From Anaerotruncus colihominis (lineage in GTDB: Bacteria; Bacillota; Clostridia; Oscillospirales; Ruminococcaceae), in assembly GCF_010206195.1 (NCBI RefSeq), contig NZ_VIQT01000009.1:411747-475746 (forward strand): DNA of 64,000 nucleotides, given 5' to 3'. The position numbers and the translations under genes were made by a program. The notes below the pieces were generated by a model. That model had not been told where the DNA came from, made no database searches, and was given only the letters and a program-made list of their open reading frames with translations. How positions within the stretch are numbered: the stretch's first letter is position 1; each line of letters begins with the position of its first letter. This document shows, piece by piece, positions 8,970 to 17,113 of this stretch.

Positions 8970-10019
8970 TTACAATTGTTCCCACAACGTAAGATAAGCC
9001 CGAAAAGCCGAAGGCAACGGATAATCGCCCTGTAGCCGGCGCGGGTCAATCCACTCAAGCCCCTCTTTTTCCAGCGGCTCCTCAACTGTAACGCGCCATC
9101 CGGTCATATGCCATTCAACATGTGTGAAAATATGCTTTGCATCTCCAAGCGGCGCTATGCGCAGCGGCGCCAACCCAAACCCGCGGACTGCTTCGATCAC
9201 CTTTGTGTCGTCCAAACGGCCTTCAACAGACGGCAATTCCCACATCCCCGCCAAAAGCCCGCGCGTTGGGCGCCGCCGCACAGCTAAAAGCGCGTCGCGT
9301 GTCAGGACAAGGACCGTACGCTCCTCAATCCGACGCGGTTTTTTAGCTGCCTTGACCGGCAGGTCGCCCGCAGTCCCATTTGCATATCCCATACACAAAG
9401 AACGAAGCGGACAATATAAACACTCCGGCGGACCATTCGGACCACAGACCGTCGCCCCCAGCTCCATCATTGACGAATTAAACGCTCCAGCGCGCCCCTG
9501 TGGGATCACTGCGCGCAGCTTTTTTGCAGCCGCGCGCTTGACTGCCGTATCCGCAATATCGCTGTGATCATCCTCCAAGCGTGCGAGTACGCGCAGCACA
9601 TTGCCATCGACCGCCGGCTCCGCCAGCCCATATGCGATCGACGCAATCGCGCCAGCCGTATATGGACCAATGCCAGGCAGCTTGAGCAGTTCGTCGCAGG
9701 AGCGCGGCAGCGCGCCGCCATACCGCTCCATGATCAACGCGGCGGCGCGCTTTAAATTGCGTGCGCGGCTGTAATAGCCCAATCCCTCCCAAAGCTTCAG
9801 AAGGCGTTTTTCTTCAACCAGCGACAGCGACTCCACATCCGGAAGTGCCTGCATGAACCGCTCAAAATATCCCTTAACGGCTTCTACACGCGTCTGCTGG
9901 AGCATGATCTCCGAGATCCACACGCGATAAGGCGTCACACCATGGCGCCACGGCAGATCCCGAGCATTTTTTTCATACCAGGCGAGCAACGGCTCCACTA
10001 TTTGCTCCAATCGGCTCAT
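8970..10019 (-). CDS. mutY: A/G-specific adenine glycosylase MutY
   Basis: Removes adenine mispaired with 8-oxoguanine. The 349-aa protein has catalytic Glu37 in SEIMLQQTRV, the helix-hairpin-helix LPGIGPYTAGAIAS, the catalytic Asp in the VDGNVLRVLARL segment, and four Cys ligating a [4Fe-4S] cluster with spacing C-X7-C-X2-C-X5-C (X6 in E. coli; the longer loop is, as I recall, common in Clostridia). A C-terminal NUDIX-like 8-oxoG recognition domain follows. Its start overlaps the stop of an upstream NUDIX hydrolase gene (ATGA), a sensible partnership in oxidised-nucleotide defence. Confidence 0.95.
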   Translation of the reverse strand: MSRLEQIVEPLLAWYEKNARDLPWRHGVTPYRVWISEIMLQQTRVEAVKGYFERFMQALPDVESLSLVEEKRLLKLWEGLGYYSRARNLKRAAALIMERYGGALPRSCDELLKLPGIGPYTAGAIASIAYGLAEPAVDGNVLRVLARLEDDHSDIADTAVKRAAAKKLRAVIPQGRAGAFNSSMMELGATVCGPNGPPECLYCPLRSLCMGYANGTAGDLPVKAAKKPRRIEERTVLVLTRDALLAVRRRPTRGLLAGMWELPSVEGRLDDTKVIEAVRGFGLAPLRIAPLGDAKHIFTHVEWHMTGWRVTVEEPLEKEGLEWIDPRRLQGDYPLPSAFRAYLTLWEQL

Positions 10020-10579
10020 ACCAGCTTCTGCATCCTCCCGATCAGCTTTTGATAAACAGGCAACATATGCGTTTCATTACACATCCGCTCCAAACTATCA
10101 AACGCGATCCACTGGACGCCGCTGTTTTCGTCAGGCTGTGCAGAGATCGTTTGTTCCTCCGGCGCAATAAGCAAATAGGCTGCCGACAGATGCAGATGTG
10201 CCGACACATATGCTCCATGCTTGACGTGTCCCGGGACTGTCAGTACATCAAGCGACATGATTTCCTGGGAAAGCGGCGCCACATTGACAATTCCCGTCTC
10301 CTCACGCGCTTCACGCAATGCCACAGCCAATAAGTCGCTGTCTCCATCCGCATGGCCTCCTGTCCAAGACCAACTGTTATAAATATTGTGATGCACCATC
10401 AAAACTCTGTCGCGCGCTTCATTGATAATGAAACCGGACGCCGTCATATGCGCTGCAAGGCTCTCCCGTGTTAAAATAGCAGCCGGCTCCCGCAGTGCGA
10501 GCGAAAGGATCAAATCCTGATCGGCCGCTTCCTGTGCGCAGCCAGGCACAAATAATTGGATCGCCTCAATCCAGTTCAT
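10016..10579 (-). CDS. NUDIX hydrolase
   Basis: About 187-aa hydrolase of nucleoside-diphosphate-linked substrates. The Nudix box GHADGDSDLLAVALREAREETGI is present in a degenerate form: the metal-binding REAREETG part is intact, but the first Glu of the GX5E element is Ser. ATG at 10579 is preferred because GGAGGGG is 4-5 nt upstream; the more distal ATG has no site. Overlap with mutY indicates cotranscription. The substrate is not predictable. Confidence 0.85.
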   Translation of the reverse strand: MNWIEAIQLFVPGCAQEAADQDLILSLALREPAAILTRESLAAHMTASGFIINEARDRVLMVHHNIYNSWSWTGGHADGDSDLLAVALREAREETGIVNVAPLSQEIMSLDVLTVPGHVKHGAYVSAHLHLSAAYLLIAPEEQTISAQPDENSGVQWIAFDSLERMCNETHMLPVYQKLIGRMQKLV

Positions 10580-10761
10580 AAAACCCCTCCACTTCATTTT
10601 TAGAACAATTACAATTTGTTCTAAAAAAACCGGCCCGCGGCCTGTTCAGACAAAACATTCCCGTCCGCAATACAGGCAGGTATACAAAAAATTGTAAGCT
10701 CTTGCTATGAATTTCACTGCATTTTATAAAAATTGTACCATATCTTCATAAAATTTGCAAA

Positions 10762-10788
10762 ACAGCCGTCAGCAAAGCTGACGACTGT
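10762..10788 (-). terminator. Terminator of the sigma/anti-sigma operon
   Basis: 12-bp stem with one mismatch and an AAA/TTT loop. On the minus strand it is followed by TTTTGCAAATTTTAT. It lies 30 nt beyond the possible 39-aa ORF at 10818-10937, consistent with that ORF being part of the transcript. Confidence 0.7.
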
Positions 10789-10817
10789 AAAAAAGGAATC
10801 ATATCTATATACCATTA

Positions 10818-10937
10818 TTAAAGCTGCGCCCTGACTCCCGCAGCGGCCGTCCATTCCAAAATCCGATCATATACAGCCGCATCTGCATAATGCCGAAGCG
10901 GCTCACCCGCCGCTGCAATTGTTTTTCTCTCTGTCAT
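10818..10937 (-). CDS. Possible 39-aa protein coupled to anti-sigma gene
   Basis: A short ORF whose ATG overlaps the TGA of the anti-sigma gene (ATGA at 10937-10934), ending TAA-TAA just before the operon terminator. The peptide begins MTERKTIAAAGEP and is mildly helical with no membrane segment. ATGA overlap and position support it, and codon use looks like its neighbours. I recognise no family and it may be a chance ORF. Confidence 0.35.
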   Translation of the reverse strand: MTERKTIAAAGEPLRHYADAAVYDRILEWTAAAGVRAQL

Positions 10938-12034
10938 TCCGGCCGTCTATATCGGAACAGCTCCACCTGCCCGCCGTTTCGATCCTCCGCCAGCACAACA
11001 ATGTCTCCATCCTGTTCGACACGTTCCATACGTTCATAAGTATATCCGCTTGTTGTATTTTTGGGTTTGCCCGGCGTGCGTGTATCGTCCTCGGTGCAAT
11101 CCACACGCAGCCCATTGAAATAGAGTTCAAGGATGCGCGGTCCTCCCTGGTCGTAATCCGTTACACGGATAATCGTCTGTTTTTGGAGGCCCATCTCATC
11201 AAAGAAGGCATCCAGGCGATTTAAATTTTCAATTTCTCCGCCGCTGATCACAATATCGCCATTTGCAGCAGCCTGGTCCTTTGAATAGCCAGGCGGCGGA
11301 CCAAATTCAGGTGTCAACCGCGGCGGATGAGGCGCGTCTATCGGGCAAACCGTCACGCTTTCGGCAATTCGGATCGCTTCCTCCATCGGCATATTCTGTG
11401 TAATCACCATATACTGGTAGCGGCTATCATTCCAAAGAACAAACTGGCTGCCCCTGTTATCCATTTTGTAAGCAGTTTCACCATTCAAATCAAACTGCTC
11501 CAGCTGCGCGCCTTCCGTATTAATTGCTACGCCAGGTACGCCGATGATAGCCTGGTCAAACGAAATAAAACCTCCGTCCGGGCTTTCATACGTCGACCAA
11601 TTGACGTATTCATCCAGCATTTGTGAAGTGAGGAAATATCCGTCCGGAAGATAGGACGGACGGTATTCAATCAGCTTAAAGTCCGGCTGACCGTCCATCT
11701 CTGATCCATCCACAGGACGATAGGAAATGTTAGAATACTCAGGATGCTTTTCCTCCACCATTTCATAGAGCTTATCACGCCAGGCGTCGACGCTCAACAT
11801 ACATGCTGAAAATCCCACAAATGCAGCCAGTACAAAAACAGCCGCTCTGCGCGCGGCGGCACGCAGATGTTTTCGCCATGTAAAGCGCTGCTGTGAACGT
11901 ATCAATGCGCACATCTGCCGCTCAAAGTCTTCGGAAAACACATGCTCCGGCTCATTGGGCGGCGGACATTCAAATAATGTACGATCGCGCGCTTCCCGCA
12001 ACGCCCGTGTCAAAAGGTCGTCATTAAGCCTCAT
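10934..12034 (-). CDS. Membrane anti-sigma factor with DUF4367-like domain
   Basis: 366-aa single-pass protein: a cytosolic N-terminal segment (residues 1-65) that should hold the sigma factor, a membrane helix (about 66-85, RRAAVFVLAAFVGFSACML) and an extracellular domain with YRPSYLPDGYF and a MEEAIRIAESV helix, typical of DUF4367 proteins found beside ECF-like sigma factors. ATGA overlap with the sigma gene supports the partnership. The signal sensed outside the cell is unknown. Confidence 0.8.
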   Translation of the reverse strand: MRLNDDLLTRALREARDRTLFECPPPNEPEHVFSEDFERQMCALIRSQQRFTWRKHLRAAARRAAVFVLAAFVGFSACMLSVDAWRDKLYEMVEEKHPEYSNISYRPVDGSEMDGQPDFKLIEYRPSYLPDGYFLTSQMLDEYVNWSTYESPDGGFISFDQAIIGVPGVAINTEGAQLEQFDLNGETAYKMDNRGSQFVLWNDSRYQYMVITQNMPMEEAIRIAESVTVCPIDAPHPPRLTPEFGPPPGYSKDQAAANGDIVISGGEIENLNRLDAFFDEMGLQKQTIIRVTDYDQGGPRILELYFNGLRVDCTEDDTRTPGKPKNTTSGYTYERMERVEQDGDIVVLAEDRNGGQVELFRYRRPE

Positions 12035-12582
12035 GTGTTCACCTCCTCTGTGCCCAGAATCTGCTCCAGCTTTTTACGTGCGCGCTGGATGCGCTTTTTA
12101 ACATTCTCCTCTGTTAAATCCAGCATCGACGCGATTTCCGCTGTCGAATAACCGTTATCATATTTTAGAAGCAGCACGCTGCGATAACTTTCCGGCATCC
12201 GGCCGATCAGCTCTATCAAACAATCGTAGCCTTCTTGGGCTTCCATTTCATTTTTCGGCGTAGCGGTACGCTCCGCCGACCAGTCAGCCAGCTCGTCAAA
12301 GGAAAGGACCGACTGCTTTTTGCGGCGGTTATAAAAATTAATCGCAATGTTCTTTACTATAATAACCACGAAGCTTTTCGTTTGGGGACACTCAACCTCC
12401 AAAATATTCCCCATGTGATCCATGATTCGCAGAAACGCCTGATGAACCGCATCCTCTGCGAGCTGGGAGTCATGCAGGATGCTGTTGGCTACGTAGAACA
12501 TCGTCTGACGGTAGGTCAGATATAGCTGTTCAAATTTTGTTTTTTCCTGCTCTGTCTCCAACGCCGTCAGATAAACCAGCAT
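12031..12582 (-). CDS. Sigma-70 family (ECF-type) RNA polymerase sigma factor
   Basis: 183-aa sigma factor with region 2 (QLAEDAVHQAFLRIMDHM, about residues 40-60) and region 4 helix-turn-helix (YRSVLLLKYDNGYSTAEIASMLDLTEENVKKRIQRAR in the last 60 residues). AAGGAGGGG precedes the ATG. The downstream overlapping anti-sigma gene makes this a classical surface-signalling pair. Target genes are unknown; the operon's own promoter looks sigma-A-like rather than ECF-like. Confidence 0.9.
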   Translation of the reverse strand: MLVYLTALETEQEKTKFEQLYLTYRQTMFYVANSILHDSQLAEDAVHQAFLRIMDHMGNILEVECPQTKSFVVIIVKNIAINFYNRRKKQSVLSFDELADWSAERTATPKNEMEAQEGYDCLIELIGRMPESYRSVLLLKYDNGYSTAEIASMLDLTEENVKKRIQRARKKLEQILGTEEVNT

Positions 12583-12620
12583 CCCGCCCCTCCTTATTCA
12601 CACAGATTTTTCATGACATC

Positions 12621-12649
12621 ATCATATCATGAATTTCATTTATTTACAA
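12621..12649 (-). promoter_or_regulatory. Sigma-A-like promoter of sigma/anti-sigma operon
   Basis: Minus-strand TTGTAA (12649-12644), 17-bp spacer, TATGAT (12626-12621), about 40 bp upstream of the sigma-factor ATG. Confidence 0.55.
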
Positions 12650-12697
12650 TCTCCGTTGCCATAAACCCGATGTCAGGCACGCAGCCTTACAAATAAA

Positions 12698-12733
12698 AGC
12701 CCCCGATTTCAGCCAGTTGAAACCGGGGAGGCT
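12698..12733 (-). terminator. Terminator ending the catabolic cluster
   Basis: Imperfect stem of about 14 bp immediately after the SLC13 gene stop on the minus strand, followed by TTTTATTT. Confidence 0.75.
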
Positions 12734-12734
12734 A

Positions 12735-14186
12735 TTAAAAAATCCCGATGATATTCCACCAGAGCACTTCAAATAAAACAACAGCTGCGACCACCGCCGT
12801 TTGCGGTATGCCGAGACGCAGCACATCCCTTTTTTCAAATCCGCCTCCATCTTCACCACACCCCACCAAAAGATTCATATGGTGAAAAGGGAGCAGCCAA
12901 TGCAGCGCAACAGATGTGTAAGCGATTAAGGCGGCGGCCAGGGGCGCTATACCAGCGGCTGTACCAAATGAAATAATTGCCGGACACGCGATTCCTAATA
13001 CAGCCAATGTGCTGCCTAACGCCATATGAAGCGCCATACAGATCAGCATGGCCGTCAATGCAAACAGATAAGGACTCCGAACCGTCTGCTGCGGGATGAT
13101 CAGTTCCGCCAGCCATGCATTCATACCGACTGCCTTTCCAACCGAACCAATAGCCAGCGCGGCACACAGAAAAAACAGCGTTCCGAGGTTTACGCCGCTC
13201 CAGGACTTTGCATCAAGCAAAGCACGCGGCGGCATTGCAAACGAAAGCGCCGCGATCAGAGCTACCCATCCGGGATGAAGTCCGTGCAGGGAATCTGTCA
13301 TCCAAAGCAGAACAGCTGCCGCCATTACTGCAATCACACGCATTTCCGGTCGGGTCAGCTTTCCCATGTCCGCAAGCTGGCAGCGCACCTGCGCAAGATC
13401 CAATTGGAACTCCTCGCGCTGCCTGTAGCTCAAGAGCTGGACCGTCCCAGTCAGCGCTAGGGCCAGCAGTCCCGGAGGCCCCATATAGACCAGCCATTGC
13501 AGCCAGGAAACCGTCGTACCCGCAACAAAACCGCCGACAATCGGATTGAGCGTGCTGTCGCCAGTGAGCAGGATCATTGAAGCCGGAACCGAAGCGACAA
13601 AGACAGCCAGCCCTAAATTGGCCGCCGCCCTCTGCGAAAGCCCCGCAGAGCGCGCCGCATGCGACATCACGGAAAGCAGCAGAAACGACCGCGGCCATGG
13701 ATGCGGAATCACAAAGCTCAAAAGAAGCCCAAGCAGGTAACAGGAAAATACCATGCCTCCATAAGAACGCGTAAAACGGCTGATAAACGCCAACGCCGCA
13801 CGCCGGCCAAGGCCGGACGCTTCGACGGCCTTCGCGATCAGAAAGCCGCCGATCACAAGATACATCGTGGGGGTTGTCCAAAGCCCGAACACCGTGGCGG
13901 CGGGCGCAAGCTTGCTGTCCAGAAAAAGCGTGTAGCCGGCCAGAAGCGCCAGAGCGGTATATCCGGGATGCATTGCGCCGGTCGCCCACCAACAGACGGC
14001 ACACAGGCTCATGGCAAGGCACTTTTTCCCATCCGGCATAAGACCAGGTATCGGCAATAGCCAAACGGCCGCACAAATCACCGCGCCGGCGGCAAGCCCT
14101 ATAAACGCCCGATCCTTCCTGTCCGCCTTGCTCCGGCTGCCGGCAGGCGGCGCAAATATGCGGCCTGTTTCAAGCAGCCCCGCCAT
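12735..14186 (-). CDS. SLC13/DASS-family anion (di- or tricarboxylate) transporter
   Basis: 483-aa polytopic membrane protein with about 12 helices and the family-typical segments FVASVPASMILLTGDSTLNPIVGG and HWLLPFHHMNLLVG near the C-terminus. Members move sulfate or di-/tricarboxylates by Na+ symport or exchange. It is the last gene of the catabolic cluster. Its ATG overlaps the TAA of the phosphotransbutyrylase gene by one base (TAATG). With a TRAP importer at the other end of the cluster, it could be a second uptake route or an exporter of the acid end product; direction is inference. Confidence 0.85.
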   Translation of the reverse strand: MAGLLETGRIFAPPAGSRSKADRKDRAFIGLAAGAVICAAVWLLPIPGLMPDGKKCLAMSLCAVCWWATGAMHPGYTALALLAGYTLFLDSKLAPAATVFGLWTTPTMYLVIGGFLIAKAVEASGLGRRAALAFISRFTRSYGGMVFSCYLLGLLLSFVIPHPWPRSFLLLSVMSHAARSAGLSQRAAANLGLAVFVASVPASMILLTGDSTLNPIVGGFVAGTTVSWLQWLVYMGPPGLLALALTGTVQLLSYRQREEFQLDLAQVRCQLADMGKLTRPEMRVIAVMAAAVLLWMTDSLHGLHPGWVALIAALSFAMPPRALLDAKSWSGVNLGTLFFLCAALAIGSVGKAVGMNAWLAELIIPQQTVRSPYLFALTAMLICMALHMALGSTLAVLGIACPAIISFGTAAGIAPLAAALIAYTSVALHWLLPFHHMNLLVGCGEDGGGFEKRDVLRLGIPQTAVVAAVVLFEVLWWNIIGIF

Positions 14187-15088
14187 TATGAAACCGCCTG
14201 CATGACCGCGATTAAAACGGCATGGTATTTATCCTTCGCGCGGTCGGTACGGGAAGTCATAATCACGGGGACGGTTGTCCCATTCAGGACGCCCGCCGTA
14301 GGAAGTCCCGTCACATAGGTCAATGATTTTGTGAAAATATTGCCGGAAGCGAGATCCGGCAGGATCAACACGTCTGCTTCTCCCGCTACCGGACCGGTAA
14401 TCCCCTTGTGGCGCGCGGCTTCTTTTGACAGGGCGTTATCCAGCGCCAGCGGACCGTCCACAATGCAGTTTTTAATCTGCCCACGCTCAGCAGCCTTGCT
14501 GAGCATCGCCGCGTCGACGGTGGATATCATCGCCGGATTGACCATCTCGACGGGCGCGAGAACTGCGACCTTCGGACATTCGCAGCCCAACCTGCGCGCC
14601 AGATCGACTGCATTCTGCGTAATTTTGACCTTATCGGGATATTCCGGCGCGATATTGACCGCGCAATCGCTCGCCACCATCAGACGCCCCTGGAATTCAA
14701 ATACTGTGGCCTGGCTCAAAAGCTGTTTTTCCGGTACAAACCCGTTGGATTTATCCAAAATCGCCCGCATGAAGTCTGCAGTTTGCATGATGCCCTTCAT
14801 TGGGATATCCGCTTCCCCGGCCTTCACCAGCCTGCATGCCCGGGCGGCGGCCTGTGCGGCATCCGGTTCCTCGATCAGCTCCCAGTCCGTTTCAAGCTGT
14901 CCAAGGCGCTTTAGAATCTCCCTGACCTGCTCTGTCCGTCCGATCAAAATCCCATGTGCAATCCCAGCTTCGCGCGCCCGTACCAGAGACGAAAGCGCGT
15001 CAAGGTCGTGCGCCCCCGCCAATGCGATCCGCGCGCGCTTGGCACTGTCCAATACCGCATGTTCAATCTCCTGAAAACTTTTAAACAT
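14186..15088 (-). CDS. ptb: Phosphate butyryltransferase
   Basis: Converts (iso)butyryl-CoA plus phosphate to acyl phosphate and CoA. About 300 aa, of the phosphate acetyl/butyryltransferase family, with an N-terminal MFKSFQEIEHAV and conserved segments GILIGRTEQVREIL and VLILPDLASGNIFTKSLTYV. ATG at 15088 has GGGAGGGG upstream; the TTG six codons earlier does not. It sits 14 nt after buk, so the pair makes ATP from acyl-CoA. The substrate may be butyryl-, isobutyryl- or another short acyl-CoA given the 2-oxoacid oxidoreductase upstream. Confidence 0.88.
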   Translation of the reverse strand: MFKSFQEIEHAVLDSAKRARIALAGAHDLDALSSLVRAREAGIAHGILIGRTEQVREILKRLGQLETDWELIEEPDAAQAAARACRLVKAGEADIPMKGIMQTADFMRAILDKSNGFVPEKQLLSQATVFEFQGRLMVASDCAVNIAPEYPDKVKITQNAVDLARRLGCECPKVAVLAPVEMVNPAMISTVDAAMLSKAAERGQIKNCIVDGPLALDNALSKEAARHKGITGPVAGEADVLILPDLASGNIFTKSLTYVTGLPTAGVLNGTTVPVIMTSRTDRAKDKYHAVLIAVMQAVS

Positions 15089-15102
15089 TGTCCGCCCCTC
15101 CC

Positions 15103-16173
15103 TCAAACCAGTTCCTTGATCTGTTCAATGCCGCGCAGCGCGTCATAGGCGCTCAGGGCCAACGACTGCATCTCGTACTCGCCCGGATACAGCACAACCG
15201 GCGCGATGAATTCCACACGCCTGCGAATCCAATCCATCATCATCACGGAATGCGCCATCCCGCCGGTTATAATAATCGCATCCACTTCGCCGCAGAGCAC
15301 CGCCGCACAGGCGGCAATCTCCTTGGAGGTCTGGTAACACATCGCTTCCAGCACCTCCCTGTGCTTTTGGCTGCCTTTGGCGGCCTCCTGTTCCGCCCGG
15401 TATGCGTCGGCGTCGCCGAGATAAGCCATAAGCCCGCCTTCCCCGTTTATTTTGCGCATCATCTGCTGATATGTAAAGGCTCCGGAATAGCAGGCATCCA
15501 CCAGCGCGCCCACAGGCAGTGTCCCCGTGCGGTTTGTGGAAAACGGCCCGTCTCCTGCGATGCCGTTATTCGCATCCACCAGGCGTCCTTTTTTATGCGC
15601 CGCTACAGTGATACCGCCGCCCATATGTGCCACGATTAAGTTAAGCGCCCTGTAGTCCCTGCCCTGCTCCCTGGCAAACTGTTTGCCCACAGCCCGGTGA
15701 TTGAGCACCTGGAAGCTGCTGCGGCGCGGCATCTCCGCAAGCCCGCTGTACCGGGCCAGCGGTTCGAACTCATCCGTGGTCGGCGGGTCTACCGTCAGGG
15801 GAACCGGTCCGTATTTGGCAAATCCCCAGGCGATTTGCAGCCCTAAATCTGTGGGGTGATTGCCATAACGCTCGCTGCGCGACTGTTCCAGCATCAATTC
15901 GTTGACGCGATAGACGCCCCCGGACAGCGGCTTTGTGTGTCCGCCGCGCGTCACAAAGGCGTCCAGCTTCTCCACCCGGATTCCATGAGCGTCTAAAAAT
16001 CCGCCGATCGCGTCCATCCTGTAGTCATACTGTTCCCATACGGTTGCAAAGCCCTTTAAATCGCTGCTTTGATGGGACAGGCTCTCCTTGATAATGCAGT
16101 GGTCATTTTCATAATAGGCGATTTTGGTTGAAGTGCTTCCCAGATTGATGGCCACGATTTTATAGACCTTCAT
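15103..16173 (-). CDS. buk: Butyrate kinase
   Basis: ASKHA-fold acyl kinase making ATP and butyrate (or a branched acid) from acyl phosphate. 356 aa starting MKVYKIVAINLGSTSTKIAYYEND, the PHOSPHATE-1 motif; LIVAHMGGGITVAAHKKGRLVDANNG and ITGGMAHSVMMMDW are the other signature regions. The start at 16173 is set by AAAGGGG upstream; 33 extra N-terminal codons in the open frame are unlikely to be translated. An intrinsic hairpin separates it from the oxidoreductase genes, so buk-ptb-SLC13 may be expressed at a reduced level or from its own promoter. Confidence 0.92.
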   Translation of the reverse strand: MKVYKIVAINLGSTSTKIAYYENDHCIIKESLSHQSSDLKGFATVWEQYDYRMDAIGGFLDAHGIRVEKLDAFVTRGGHTKPLSGGVYRVNELMLEQSRSERYGNHPTDLGLQIAWGFAKYGPVPLTVDPPTTDEFEPLARYSGLAEMPRRSSFQVLNHRAVGKQFAREQGRDYRALNLIVAHMGGGITVAAHKKGRLVDANNGIAGDGPFSTNRTGTLPVGALVDACYSGAFTYQQMMRKINGEGGLMAYLGDADAYRAEQEAAKGSQKHREVLEAMCYQTSKEIAACAAVLCGEVDAIIITGGMAHSVMMMDWIRRRVEFIAPVVLYPGEYEMQSLALSAYDALRGIEQIKELV

Positions 16174-16204
16174 TGCGAGCCCCTTTCCTATCCGTTTTAA
16201 AAAA

Positions 16205-16230
16205 GAACCGGGGAAAAGCGCCCCCGGTTC
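16205..16230 (-). terminator. Intra-cluster terminator between porB-like gene and buk
   Basis: 9-bp GC-rich stem with an 8-nt loop followed on the minus strand by TTTTTT. It lies 14 nt after the oxidoreductase beta-subunit stop and about 30 nt before the buk ATG. Confidence 0.75.
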
Positions 16231-16243
16231 CTGATGTTTGCAT

Positions 16244-17113
16244 TTACACGCTTTTATCAACCAGCGCCTCATACCGTTCCCGCACCGACTTTTGAATTCG
16301 TTCGATCTGATCGGCCGGGACGCCTTTGAAACGGCCCTGCAAATTCAAATAATCCGCAACCGGATGCAGCTCCTTCGGTTTTACGTTGACTGTGGTCCTG
16401 CCGCCCTCAACCTCATAAAGCACCCATGCCCCGGTATTGACCGCCGCACGGCAAACCTCAATCGATTTGGCGGGCGGATATCCCCATCCTGTGGGGCAGG
16501 GCGCATGGACATGGATCAGGGAAGGGCCTGCGGTATCCCTGGCCTTTTGAACCTTTCTGCGCAGATCCGGAATATTTGCCACCGATGCGCTGGCCGCATA
16601 GGGAATCCCGTGCGCCACCGCAATCGCAATCAGGTCTTTTCGCGGCGTAAGCTTGCCGGCAGGCGTCGTCGTGGTGCTGGCGCCCATCGGCGTGGAGCTT
16701 GAGGACTGAATCCCGGTATTCATATACGCTTCATTGTCATAGCAGATATAAAGCACCCGGTCCCCGCGCTCCACCATTCCTGAAAAAGATTGCAGGCCGA
16801 TATCAGCCGTAGCTCCATCCCCCGCGAACGCCAGCACGGTTGTATGATGGTTTCCCTGCGCCTCAAGGCCCGCTTTCACGCCGGCCGCCATCGCCGCCGT
16901 ATTCTCCAGATTCCCCTGGAATCCGCCAAGCCTCATACCGGCTTCCGGTCCAAATCCGCAAAAAAGAGCGGAGCATCCCGGCGGTATAATGACAACCGTA
17001 TCCTCCCCCAAAACGTCCAGGACATTTCTGAGGATCAGCTCCAGGCCGCATCCCGCACAGGCGCTCACCCCATGCGCAACAAGCCCCTTCGCTTGCTTAA
17101 CGACATCAAACAT
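16244..17113 (-). CDS. 2-oxoacid:ferredoxin oxidoreductase, beta (TPP) subunit
   Basis: 289-aa PorB/VorB-type subunit binding thiamine diphosphate through GDGATADIGLQSF...YDNEAYMNTGIQ (about residues 98-135). The N-terminal CAGCG and two further Cys can ligate a [4Fe-4S] cluster as in PorB. It overlaps the alpha-subunit gene by 8 nt. The four-gene G-D-A-B order and subunit sizes match archaeal/bacterial pyruvate or 2-oxoisovalerate oxidoreductase. The adjacent phosphotransbutyrylase/butyrate kinase favours a longer or branched 2-oxo acid over pyruvate, by inference. Confidence 0.9.
   Translation of the reverse strand: MFDVVKQAKGLVAHGVSACAGCGLELILRNVLDVLGEDTVVIIPPGCSALFCGFGPEAGMRLGGFQGNLENTAAMAAGVKAGLEAQGNHHTTVLAFAGDGATADIGLQSFSGMVERGDRVLYICYDNEAYMNTGIQSSSSTPMGASTTTTPAGKLTPRKDLIAIAVAHGIPYAASASVANIPDLRRKVQKARDTAGPSLIHVHAPCPTGWGYPPAKSIEVCRAAVNTGAWVLYEVEGGRTTVNVKPKELHPVADYLNLQGRFKGVPADQIERIQKSVRERYEALVDKSV

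Noticed and set aside
13213-14076. 287-codon open frame on the minus strand inside the SLC13 gene
   Set aside because: A different frame of the same strand within a clear transporter gene; Cys/Arg/Gly-rich composition typical of a shadow frame.
15752-15767. tRNA T-loop-like GGTTCGA string
   Set aside because: Lies within buk and has no surrounding cloverleaf; no tRNA or rRNA gene was found in the window.
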